Source of the DNA: JBMFOH01 sp049969715 [NCBI: bacterium]
GTDB lineage: Bacteria > DUMJ01
Direction of reading: 5' to 3'
DNA length: 20,382 nucleotides
NCBI GenBank assembly: GCA_049969715.1
Contig: JBMFOH010000031.1
Coordinates: forward strand, 1-20,382
Shown here piece by piece: positions 13,355 through 20,382 of this stretch. A program made the translations under genes and the position numbers. The notes beneath the pieces are model-generated. The model saw only the letters and a program-made list of their open reading frames with translations, ran no database searches and was not told the origin of the DNA. Position 1 is the stretch's first letter. Each line of letters begins with the position of its first letter.

Positions 13355-14392
13355 ATGTTTGAATTGTGGAGAATACATCTATTATCAAGTGCAAAGACAC
13401 GGTCTATCTCAGCAGAGAATCCAAATGGTGAGGTTGGTGGAGGAGCAAAAGAGATACCTGATGCAAGTAATCCAGCATCCAACTTAGGAAAAGGGTGGAA
13501 GGTAAGACCCTGTATTACTCTACCTAAAAATTCTACTACAACTTTAGCTGAGATCAAAGGACCTGGAATAATAAATCATATATGGATCACTGTCATAGAA
13601 AAGGCGTATAGAGATTGCATCTTAAGGTTTTTCTGGGATTATGAAGAAAAGCCTTCTATCGAGGTCCCTCTGGGTGATTTCTTTGCTAATGGACATGGAT
13701 TACGATACAATGTCAACTCATTACCAATAGTGGTAAACCCTTCTGGTGGATTTAACTCTTATTGGCCTATGCCATTTAGAAAACACTGTAAGATTACTGT
13801 AGAGAATGAAAGATGGGAGGACATCAATGGATTCTTCTATCAGATTAACTATTCCCTCTGTGAAGTCCCAGAAAACGCAGTGTATCTTCATGCGCAGTGG
13901 AGGAGGAAGGTCACAGATAGACAACATCCAGAGTACGTAATCCTAGACAATGTAAAAGGGAAAGGGCACTATGTAGGGACATTTCTTGCCTGGACTCAAC
14001 TATCAAATGGATGGTGGGGAGAAGGGGAGATAAAGTTCTTCATAGATGGAGACATAGAGTATCCAACGATCTGTGGCACAGGGACAGAAGATTACTTTGG
14101 CGGGGCATGGTGTTTCGGAGGAGAGACTTATTCTACGCCATTCTTAGGGTATCCTCTATATAGAAAAGAACCGGGAGAAGTTCCAAAACATGGATTGTAT
14201 AGATGGCATATAATGGACCCAATAAGATTTGAAGAAAGCCTAAAAGTCACAATCCAAGCATTAGGATGGTGGCCAAATGGAAAATTCCAGCCATTAACAG
14301 ATGACATTGCTTCAGTTGCATACTGGTATCAGACTGAACCTCATTATGAGTTCCAGAAACTTCCATCCGTAGAAGAAAGATGGCCTAGATAG
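13355..14392 (+). CDS. DUF2961 / GH172-family protein, probable furanosidase
   Basis: The 345-residue protein carries the DUF2961 hallmark near its N-terminus (SISAENPNGEVGGGAKE, residues 17-33), a PLGDFFANGHG block (105-115), and GTGTEDYFGGAWCF (241-254). Next comes YRWHIMDPIRFEESLKVTIQ (282-301). DUF2961 is now CAZy family GH172, whose studied members act on difructose anhydride or D-arabinofuranosides. The Glu of GTEDYF (E245) and one of E293/E294 are the likely catalytic pair. No signal peptide, so it is cytoplasmic. The start is 13 bases after fucU, whose stop lies next to this gene's GGAGGGGGAG ribosome site. Exact substrate unresolved. Confidence 0.82.
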   Translation: MFELWRIHLLSSAKTRSISAENPNGEVGGGAKEIPDASNPASNLGKGWKVRPCITLPKNSTTTLAEIKGPGIINHIWITVIEKAYRDCILRFFWDYEEKPSIEVPLGDFFANGHGLRYNVNSLPIVVNPSGGFNSYWPMPFRKHCKITVENERWEDINGFFYQINYSLCEVPENAVYLHAQWRRKVTDRQHPEYVILDNVKGKGHYVGTFLAWTQLSNGWWGEGEIKFFIDGDIEYPTICGTGTEDYFGGAWCFGGETYSTPFLGYPLYRKEPGEVPKHGLYRWHIMDPIRFEESLKVTIQALGWWPNGKFQPLTDDIASVAYWYQTEPHYEFQKLPSVEERWPR

Positions 14393-14401
14393 AAACTAGG
14401 G

Positions 14402-14426
14402 AGAAGGACCCAAAAAGGGTCCTTCT
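14402..14426. terminator. Shared terminator of convergent GH172 and GH127 operons
   Basis: AGAAGGACCC (14402-14411) and GGGTCCTTCT (14417-14426) form a perfect 10-bp stem with a five-A loop (five T on the other strand). It lies in the 32-base gap between two convergent stop codons, and the GH127 stop overlaps the stem. It should stop transcripts from both sides, though T-runs are short. Confidence 0.75.
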
Positions 14427-16278
14427 ATCTTGCCTTTATCCACACCTCCATAGGACCAGGGGTCCTATTAGCCCAAGCAAAATATGGAATTGCAATAAAT
14501 TCTACCTCTTTTCTTAAAGAATCTGCCTCCTCTTTTGCCAAATAGAGGTCTTTCCAAGATAGTGGGTCATTTACATATCCCTTTCCCTTTATTACAACTA
14601 TCCCACCAAGTATATCTCTATACTCTTGGCTAAGTTTTACATCTTTCGGTATCTCTAGATTCCAGACATCACCCCAAGGATTGTCCGCACCTTCCACACA
14701 GTAGATAATTGGTCCTCTTCTTATTGCAACCCTTCCTACATTATCTTTGATATTTGGATGACTCTCCAAAAGCTCAAGCTTCATAGATAGATTTAAAGTT
14801 ACAGTATCTCCCCTTTGCCATCTTCTATTTATTGAAATGTATCCCTTTTCTAAAGTTGGTTCAATCTCTTCTCCGTTTATACTTACAGAGAATTCTTTAC
14901 TCCATACTGGTTTTCTTAAAAAGATAGTAAACTGAGAGTCTGCATCTATCTTAAACTCTATCTCTCCATTCCAAGGATAATCTGTCCTTTCTTCTAACAC
15001 TATCTTAGAGCCATTAATATCAAACTCAGATTTATTGCTGGCATAAAGATTTACCCAGATCCCTTCAGGAGATGTTGAGTACATATAACCAGGAATAGAA
15101 GTTATAGTTCTAGCTATATTAGGTGGACAACAGGCACAGGCAAACCATCTCTGTCTTCTATGAGAACCTCTATCTGCTAAAGGATTTACATAAAAGTACT
15201 CCTTTCCATCTATTGAGATTCCAGATAGAATTCCGTTATAGAGACAAAGCTCCATTATATCAGCAAATCTACCTTCACCTGATACTAAAAGCATTCTATA
15301 GTTCCACATAAAGTTTGCTATAGTAGCACAGGTCTCGGCATAGGCTGTCTCGTTTGGAAGCTCATAGTTCTCTCCAAAAGCCTCTCCCTCATGCCTTGCC
15401 CCTGCACCTCCAGTAACATACATCTTTTTATCTACTAGACTATTCCAGAGTCTTTCTAATGCATATAATAGAGTTTTATCTCCTGTCTCCATATACAGGT
15501 CTGTAGCACCACTATTTAGATACAGAGACCTTACTGCATGACCAACAATTTCATCTAGCTCTCTAAATGGTTTATGGTCTATATGATAAGAACTTCCACC
15601 AATAACCCCTTTTCCCCTTTCATCTATAAAGAACCTAGCTAGGTCTAGATACTTCTTATCGTTTGTCTCTCTATAGAGTTCTACAAGAGCCATCTCTATC
15701 TCAGGATGTCCAGGAGTTCCTTCTCTCTTATCTGGACCAAATACTCTTGCTATATGGTCTGCCAATTTTATTGCTATATTTAAAAAGTTTGTCTTCCCTG
15801 TCGCCCTATGATGGGCAATAGCAGATTGAATGAGATGACCTGCACAATAGAGTTCATGCATATCTTTTAAGTTAGTCCAACGGTCCTGTTTTCTAGAAAA
15901 TGTAAAGTATGTATCCAGATATCCGTCTTCATCCTGAGCTAGCCTTATCTCTTCTATTACATCATCTACGAGCTTATCTAATTTTTCATTCTTATTAGAA
16001 GCTAGAAAATATGATACTGCCTCTATCCACTTATAAACATCAGAGTCATTAAAGAAAAAGCCAACAAATTCTCCAGAGAGCTTTCCAGCAGCAATTCTAA
16101 AGTTATTCAATCTTCCAGTTTCTTCCATAATCTGATACTGTAGAGGCAGGGTCGTTTCGCCTATAAGCCTTACCCTCTTTGCCCAGAAGTTATCAGTAAG
16201 CTCTACTGAGCTTATAGGGACAGACTTTAAGCTAGAATATTTACTTCTACTAGTGTCAACTACATAGGTCTTAGACAT
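14425..16278 (-). CDS. GH127 beta-L-arabinofuranosidase
   Basis: The 617-residue protein (formerly DUF1680) removes beta-L-arabinofuranosyl units. The catalytic set of the studied enzyme HypBA1 is present with matching spacing. E299 (in HEGEAFGEN) corresponds to the acid/base Glu322. E315 and C317 (AYAETC) and C383-C384 (in ACACCPPNIARTI) correspond to the Zn ligands Glu338, Cys340, Cys417 and Cys418, with C383 as the cysteine nucleophile. An (alpha/alpha)6 barrel occupies roughly 30-440, followed by beta-sandwich domains. No signal peptide, so it works on imported sugar. The family includes other specificities (related GH146, some acidic sugars). AAGGAGGAG lies about 5 bases before the ATG. 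Last gene of the GntR-headed operon. Confidence 0.88.
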   Translation of the reverse strand: MSKTYVVDTSRSKYSSLKSVPISSVELTDNFWAKRVRLIGETTLPLQYQIMEETGRLNNFRIAAGKLSGEFVGFFFNDSDVYKWIEAVSYFLASNKNEKLDKLVDDVIEEIRLAQDEDGYLDTYFTFSRKQDRWTNLKDMHELYCAGHLIQSAIAHHRATGKTNFLNIAIKLADHIARVFGPDKREGTPGHPEIEMALVELYRETNDKKYLDLARFFIDERGKGVIGGSSYHIDHKPFRELDEIVGHAVRSLYLNSGATDLYMETGDKTLLYALERLWNSLVDKKMYVTGGAGARHEGEAFGENYELPNETAYAETCATIANFMWNYRMLLVSGEGRFADIMELCLYNGILSGISIDGKEYFYVNPLADRGSHRRQRWFACACCPPNIARTITSIPGYMYSTSPEGIWVNLYASNKSEFDINGSKIVLEERTDYPWNGEIEFKIDADSQFTIFLRKPVWSKEFSVSINGEEIEPTLEKGYISINRRWQRGDTVTLNLSMKLELLESHPNIKDNVGRVAIRRGPIIYCVEGADNPWGDVWNLEIPKDVKLSQEYRDILGGIVVIKGKGYVNDPLSWKDLYLAKEEADSLRKEVEFIAIPYFAWANRTPGPMEVWIKAR

Positions 16279-16298
16279 AAAAACTCCTCCTTCTTAAT

Positions 16299-17144
16299 TT
16301 ATCCTTTCAAACCAGTTAATGTAATACCCTGGATAAAATATCTCTGTCCTATAAAGAAGACTACTATTACCGGAAGCAATATTACAACAGAGGCAGCCAT
16401 AAGGTAATGCCACTGGGCGACATACATACTCCTAAAAACTGAAAGACCTATGGCAAGTGTATATTTATCCGGGTCACTAAGGTATATAATTGGTCCTAAC
16501 AAGTCATTCCATACACCTATAAAATTAAATATCGCTACAGTTATAACCGCTGGTTTAGAGAGAGGCACTACTATGCTCCAGAGAACCTTCAGAGGATTAG
16601 CTCCATCCATATAAGCCGCTTCATCTAATTCATAAGGAATCGTAAGGAAAAATTGCCTTAAGAGAAATATATTAAACATCCCTCCCCCAAACCATGCAGG
16701 GACAGTTAGAGGGTAAAAGGTATTTAATCCTCCCAATATCTTCCAAAGTATAAAGGTTGGAATAAGAGTAACTGCATATGGAAGCATCAATGATGTTAAT
16801 AAAATAGCAAAAATAAAATCTCTTCCTGGCCACCTTAATCTAGCAAAACTATATGCACATATAATGGATGTTGCTACAACTCCGGATTCATTAAATATAA
16901 GTATCTTTAGAGTATTTATGAAATATTTTAAGAAAGGAGCAGCTGTTAGAGCCTCAACATAATTCTGCCATCTAAAAGGTTTTGGAATCCATTCTGGAGG
17001 TATTATAAAAATTTGTCCTAGTTCCATAAATGAACTTCTAAGAAGCCATACAAATGGCAGCATAAATACTGCTGAACCTAAAATAAGGAATATATATGTT
17101 AAAGTCCTAGTAATCTTTGTCGAAACAGTTTTACCAAGCTTCAT
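16299..17144 (-). CDS. ABC sugar permease, MalG type (second system)
   Basis: The 281-residue inner-membrane protein has six membrane segments, an EAA loop EAAYMDGANPLKVLWSIVVP and a C-terminus QGITLTGLKG. It pairs with the MalF-type protein encoded immediately upstream. The best ribosome site, AAGGAGGT, overlaps the end of that gene and is about 13 bases from the ATG, longer than ideal. An in-frame stop just before the ATG rules out a longer form. GH127 follows by about 20 bases. Confidence 0.92.
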   Translation of the reverse strand: MKLGKTVSTKITRTLTYIFLILGSAVFMLPFVWLLRSSFMELGQIFIIPPEWIPKPFRWQNYVEALTAAPFLKYFINTLKILIFNESGVVATSIICAYSFARLRWPGRDFIFAILLTSLMLPYAVTLIPTFILWKILGGLNTFYPLTVPAWFGGGMFNIFLLRQFFLTIPYELDEAAYMDGANPLKVLWSIVVPLSKPAVITVAIFNFIGVWNDLLGPIIYLSDPDKYTLAIGLSVFRSMYVAQWHYLMAASVVILLPVIVVFFIGQRYFIQGITLTGLKG

Positions 17145-17155
17145 TTAATATGCTT

Positions 17156-18058
17156 TTACCTCCTTCTTGCACTCTCATAATAGACCCAATAAGGAGAAGA
17201 CCTAAAGACTACAAGGGTAAACGCAAGTATTATAAAGAAGAGTATTACAGCAAGGGCACAGGCATATCCCATCTGTCCGTATCTAAACGCGGAAAGGTAT
17301 ATATAATATACGTAGAACATACTGGCATAATTTGGGCCACCATCAGTCATTATATAGGCACTAGTAAAGACTTGAAAAGCACCTATAATTGCCATCACAA
17401 GATTAAAAAATATAGTTGGAGTCATCATGGGAATAGTCACATATCTAAATCTATGCCACCAACTTCCACCATCAATCTCTACTGCCTCATAAAGCTCTTG
17501 AGGAACTCCTTGAAGTCCTGCTAGGAATATCACCATTGTTCCTCCCATCCCCCATATACTCATAAAGATAAGAGCAGGCACAACTTGTTTTTCATCATAT
17601 ATCCATTGAAGCTTAGGGATTCCAAATATGCCTAGAGCTTGATTAAGAAGTCCAAAATCTGGGTTAAAAAGCCAGATCCAGAGCATTGCACTAGCAATAG
17701 TGGGGGTAATAGATGGGAGATAAAAGATTGTCCTAAAAACTGGCAATCCTCTTACCTTTTGGTTTAATAATATAGCTACTAAGAATGCGGCTATTATCGT
17801 TAGAAATACACTTCCTAATGAATAGTAGACAGTAGCATATATTGATTTTTTAAATATAAAATCATTAAAAAGAATCTTTTTAAAATTCCCTGCACCAATA
17901 AACTTAGGGGTTGTTACTACGCCCCAATCAGTAAAACCTAAGACAAAACTTGCTATCATAGGTCCCAATATCCAGATGAGAAAACCAAGGATAGCAGGAA
18001 GTGCTAATATTATTCCCCATTTAGCTTCATTATTATAAAGATATGTCCTTTTAGCCAT
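17156..18058 (-). CDS. ABC sugar permease, MalF type (second system)
   Basis: The 300-residue protein has a CUT1 N-terminus (GIILALPAILGFLIWILGPMIASF), six membrane segments and an EAA loop EAVEIDGGSWWHRFRYVTIP. I take ATG 18058, seven bases after AAGGT; a GTG nine bases further upstream overlaps that ribosome site. A strong hairpin (18085-18116) separates it from the binding-protein gene. No ATP-binding subunit gene is present, so a shared MsmX/MalK-type ATPase elsewhere is likely. Confidence 0.92.
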   Translation of the reverse strand: MAKRTYLYNNEAKWGIILALPAILGFLIWILGPMIASFVLGFTDWGVVTTPKFIGAGNFKKILFNDFIFKKSIYATVYYSLGSVFLTIIAAFLVAILLNQKVRGLPVFRTIFYLPSITPTIASAMLWIWLFNPDFGLLNQALGIFGIPKLQWIYDEKQVVPALIFMSIWGMGGTMVIFLAGLQGVPQELYEAVEIDGGSWWHRFRYVTIPMMTPTIFFNLVMAIIGAFQVFTSAYIMTDGGPNYASMFYVYYIYLSAFRYGQMGYACALAVILFFIILAFTLVVFRSSPYWVYYESARRR

Positions 18059-18084
18059 TCTTCTCACCTTTTATAATCTGTTAA

Positions 18085-18116
18085 TAAGAGCCAAGGGGTT
18101 CTCCCCTTGGCTCTTA
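18085..18116 (-). terminator. Strong intercistronic hairpin after second binding-protein gene
   Basis: A perfect 14-bp stem (TAAGAGCCAAGGGG with its complement, 18085-18098 and 18103-18116) closes a 4-base loop directly after the binding-protein stop codon. No T-run follows in the leftward direction, so it is better read as a 3'-end stabiliser or partial terminator that raises binding-protein output over permease output. Confidence 0.65.
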
Positions 18117-18119
18117 TAC

Positions 18120-19484
18120 TTACTTATCATATCTTCCTGTTAATAAGGGCTTTATCTTTGTAGCTATATTATCACAAGCTGTTTTAGCAGAGACTTTACC
18201 TAGCCACACATTGGAAAGCTCTTGATACATAATATCTGATATCTGGTTCCAATTCCTAAGATAATAGCTTGGACTCCTTCTTCCATACTTTAATAGATAA
18301 TCTATTACTGCAGGTTTATATTCTTTTGGATGAACTTCTGGGTCTAGCCATTTCTCTAAGTACTTAGGATCTGTATACCACCATTTTTGTAATGGCATCC
18401 ATAATCCACCTCTTACAAGTGAAATGACCTTTTCACTATTTGTAGTCCACTTATAAAATTCCCATGCCTCTTTGAGATGTTCCTTGGCTGACACAGTAAA
18501 CATAACATTAGGAGCTCCAAGTTCTAGACAGACAGGCTTCTTAAGTTTTGGAAGTGGGGCAACCCCAAGTTTGATTCTTCCTTCTTTTGCCATCTGCCCT
18601 AGATCTAAGAGAGCCCATTGTCCATCTATGTACATTGCTACTTTCTTGGTCTGTAAGGCTATTCTAAGGGCAGGAAACGCCTGCATCTGGGTAGGACTAG
18701 GAGCGACATGATATTTAAGTATTAAGTCAACTAGTTTTTGGATAGCTTCAACAGAAGCAGGGTGATTAATCAAAGGCTTTTTCCCTTCAGAGTTACATAT
18801 ATCTCCACCATTAGACCATATAAAGGGAAGTATAGGACCCCACCATGTACCAAAAGCAACACCATAGGTGTCAATGTTACTTGGGTCAAATCCAGAATCT
18901 CCTGGATGCTTGCCATTCCTATCTACAGTCAGTTTTATTGCTGTATCAAGGAACTTATCCCATGTCCAAGCATCAGGATTTGAGGAAGGGTAGGGGATAC
19001 CTGCTTTGTCAAAGATCTCTTTGTTGTACCAAAGGACCATTACTTCTGCTGCAAGGTTTGTACCGATAGTCTTCTTACCTTTATCATACCAGTACCAAGT
19101 CATAGAAAGCCTATTCTCTACCTTTACTGATGGGTCCTTATCTTCCTTTATCAATGGGAGAATATCCATTAGAACACCCTTTTCTGCCCACTCTAAAGAG
19201 AGCCCTTCACCAAGCTGTGCTACATGTGGCGGTTCACCTGCAGCCACCATTGCATTTATCTTCTCATCGTAGTTTGAAGGGATGTAAATATCTTTGACCT
19301 TAATACCAGGGAAGATATCCTGATATGCTTTCTCAAAGTCTCTACACATTTTGGCTTGAGCATCTCGCTCTAACTGGCTACCCCAATAGGTATAGATAAG
19401 TTCTACGGGAGCAGTAAAAGCAGACACTGTCATACCTAAAATCAGGACTACACTTAAGAAAACCACCCATAAAGACTTCTTTAT
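18120..19484 (-). CDS. Periplasmic sugar-binding protein (second system), start apparently ATA
   Basis: The 454-residue family 1 binding protein has ELIYTYWGS at the mature N-terminus, VAAGEPPHVAQLGEG, WTWDKFLDTAIKLT and MYIDGQWALLDLG. It is large for the class and has no lipobox Cys. The first GTG (19466) would give a signal peptide without positive charge, 24 bases from the ribosome site. Reading further upstream, AAAAGGAGG (19500-19492), seven bases, then ATA-AAG-AAG (19484-19476) yields KKSLWVVFLSVVLILGMTVSA, a textbook signal peptide. ATG, GTG and TTG are all absent at that point. ATA is therefore the likely initiator, or a mutated ATG. It follows the GntR gene by about 30 bases. Confidence 0.85.
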   Translation of the reverse strand: MKKSLWVVFLSVVLILGMTVSAFTAPVELIYTYWGSQLERDAQAKMCRDFEKAYQDIFPGIKVKDIYIPSNYDEKINAMVAAGEPPHVAQLGEGLSLEWAEKGVLMDILPLIKEDKDPSVKVENRLSMTWYWYDKGKKTIGTNLAAEVMVLWYNKEIFDKAGIPYPSSNPDAWTWDKFLDTAIKLTVDRNGKHPGDSGFDPSNIDTYGVAFGTWWGPILPFIWSNGGDICNSEGKKPLINHPASVEAIQKLVDLILKYHVAPSPTQMQAFPALRIALQTKKVAMYIDGQWALLDLGQMAKEGRIKLGVAPLPKLKKPVCLELGAPNVMFTVSAKEHLKEAWEFYKWTTNSEKVISLVRGGLWMPLQKWWYTDPKYLEKWLDPEVHPKEYKPAVIDYLLKYGRRSPSYYLRNWNQISDIMYQELSNVWLGKVSAKTACDNIATKIKPLLTGRYDK

Positions 19485-19513
19485 TTTCCAGCCTCCTTTT
19501 ATTTTTGTAGAAT

Positions 19514-20236
19514 TTAAAAATGATTTCTTCCCCCATTCCTCAGCATACTATTATCCCTCTTTACCTCATCCTCGAGCATATCTAGCAATTTATCTATAAC
19601 AGAATGTGCCCTTTTGATATCCCTATCTTTTATCCCCTTAAAGAGTTCTCTATGGAAAGAGTAAGTTTTGTCTGCGAAAGAAGGACATTCAAAAGGGTCT
19701 TCCCAGAAGAGGTGAAACTCCCTTAGCCCATCTAGAATATCAAATAAGAACTTGTTCCCTGCCGAACGATAGATTATACTGTGAAATGCCCAGTTTTCTT
19801 CCCTGCTCTCATCTCCTCTCCTTAATTTTTCTTCAAGAAGATTTACCCTCCTTTCTAACTCCTTTATCTCTTCATCAGTAAGATTCCTAATAGCCTCTTC
19901 TACAGCAAACTTCTCTAATACTCTTCTTATCTTAAGGATCTCTAGGATCTTACTCTTTTCTTGGTTGATATGGAGAATCAGATAAGACATATCATTCTTT
20001 AAAGGAACCTTAATAAAGATTCCTCTCCCAGCTAGGACTTCAATAAGATTTAAGCTCTCCATTTTCCTTAAGGCTTCCCTTAAGAGGGGACGACTTACCT
20101 TGAGTGCACTAGATAACTCTCTTTCAGATGGAAGCCTATCCCCAACTTTCAAATTATTAGAAGAGGCATATTCTACTATAGCTTCTATTATGTTTTCTGT
20201 TAACTTTACTCTATTAATCGGTCTCATAATACCCAT
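19514..20236 (-). CDS. GntR regulator, FadR/FCD subfamily
   Basis: The 240-residue protein has a winged helix N-domain (VGDRLPSERELSSALKVSRPLLREALRKME, about residues 31-60) and a helical FCD ligand domain with FHSIIYRSAGNKFL and FHRELFKGIKDRDIKRAHSVID. The usual metal-binding D-x-x-F-H is N-x-x-F-H here, and the last His appears replaced by Asp, so effector binding may differ from metal-dependent relatives. It should control the downstream uptake and GH127 genes, and its own promoter, through the operator just before its start. ATG 20236 is used; a second ATG three codons in is possible, and neither has a strong ribosome site. Confidence 0.87.
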   Translation of the reverse strand: MGIMRPINRVKLTENIIEAIVEYASSNNLKVGDRLPSERELSSALKVSRPLLREALRKMESLNLIEVLAGRGIFIKVPLKNDMSYLILHINQEKSKILEILKIRRVLEKFAVEEAIRNLTDEEIKELERRVNLLEEKLRRGDESREENWAFHSIIYRSAGNKFLFDILDGLREFHLFWEDPFECPSFADKTYSFHRELFKGIKDRDIKRAHSVIDKLLDMLEDEVKRDNSMLRNGGRNHF

Positions 20237-20259
20237 CTGGTCTTACCATCTTACCAGAT
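20235..20259. promoter_or_regulatory. FadR-type operator before the GntR gene
   Basis: TGGT-CTT-ACCA (20238-20248) is a perfect copy of the TGGTnnnACCA palindrome bound by FadR-subfamily regulators. It lies inside a wider palindrome, ATCTGGT (20235-20241) with ACCAGAT (20253-20259), and CTTACCA is repeated. The block covers the expected transcription start and the whole leader of the GntR gene, a position suited to autorepression. Confidence 0.7.
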
Positions 20260-20262
20260 ATA

Positions 20263-20292
20263 AGTATAAAACATAAAATAAGGGATTGTCAA
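20263..20292 (-). promoter_or_regulatory. Promoter of the GntR operon
   Basis: Read leftward, a perfect TTGACA (20292-20287) and TATACT (20268-20263) are 18 bases apart. The start should fall near 20256, inside the operator block and only about 20 bases before the ATG. Confidence 0.7.
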
Positions 20293-20294
20293 GG

Positions 20295-20338
20295 GGAAAG
20301 GTTCCCTGGCCTGTAATCATTTTACCCACCCCCTTTCC
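20295..20338 (-). other. Inverted repeat upstream of the GntR promoter
   Basis: GGAAAGG (20295-20301) and CCTTTCC (20332-20338) pair across a 30-base loop that includes the end of a possible upstream reading frame. It could be a poor terminator of that unit; no T-run is seen. Confidence 0.25.
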
Positions 20339-20382
20339 AAAGACCGTTTGAAACATTCTAATACGATGGGTAATCCTAGATA
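20317..20382 (-). CDS. Possible 3' end of an upstream gene, cut by window edge
   Basis: Reading leftward from the window edge, 21 codons stay open and end in TGA (20319-20317), with the translation YLGLPIVLECFKRSLERGWVK. This is too short to assign to a family, and an open stretch of this length can occur by chance. It is noted because the bases between it and the GntR promoter otherwise have no content. Confidence 0.25.
   Translation of the reverse strand, partial: YLGLPIVLECFKRSLERGWVK

Overview
The window looks like chromosomal DNA from an AT-rich, probably thermophilic bacterium with two membranes. I infer this from the many AGA/AGG arginine codons, the Lys/Glu/Ile-rich proteins, solute-binding proteins with cleavable signal peptides but no lipobox, and CsgF/CsgG, which belong to an outer-membrane curli secretion system. 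I cannot name the organism; a Dictyoglomus-like lineage or a candidate phylum would fit, but that is a guess.

Layout. The left edge (1-217) holds the end of an IS256-type element whose transposase has lost its middle. A divergent NAD-synthetase-like gene follows (247-1140, minus). Then comes a minus-strand cluster of four tRNA genes, transcribed Pro-Arg-His-Arg (1222-1543), with its own promoter. From 1600 to 8310 lies a leftward sugar operon: LacI-type regulator, binding protein, two ABC permeases, a UroD-like protein and a cytoplasmic GH5 glycosidase. A 264-bp regulatory gap full of inverted repeats separates it from a rightward curli locus (8575-10933): a curlin-repeat gene broken by one frameshift and one nonsense codon, then csgF and csgG. 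A leftward, degenerate YchF-type GTPase gene (10923-11975) overlaps the end of csgG.

The right half is about furanose sugars. A rightward operon (12092-14392) encodes an iron-sulfur flavoprotein-like protein, a FucU/RbsD mutarotase and a DUF2961 (GH172) protein. It converges, at a shared hairpin terminator, on a leftward operon (20236-14425): FadR-type GntR regulator, binding protein, two permeases and a GH127 beta-L-arabinofuranosidase. A likely shared logic is import of a furanose-containing oligosaccharide, cleavage by GH127 and GH172 enzymes, and anomer/ring interconversion by FucU. Neither ABC system has an ATPase gene here, so both probably borrow one encoded elsewhere.

Most notable: (i) two genes for exported proteins (csgG and the second binding protein) have ATA, not ATG/GTG/TTG, placed 6-7 bases after a strong ribosome binding site and exactly where the signal peptide should begin; (ii) the curlin gene is disrupted at two conserved glutamine codons although the secretion genes downstream are open; (iii) four copies of an AGTATGAG half-site and three hairpins precede the curlin gene; (iv) the YchF homologue has lost key GTPase residues; (v) a UroD-like protein sits inside a sugar-uptake operon.
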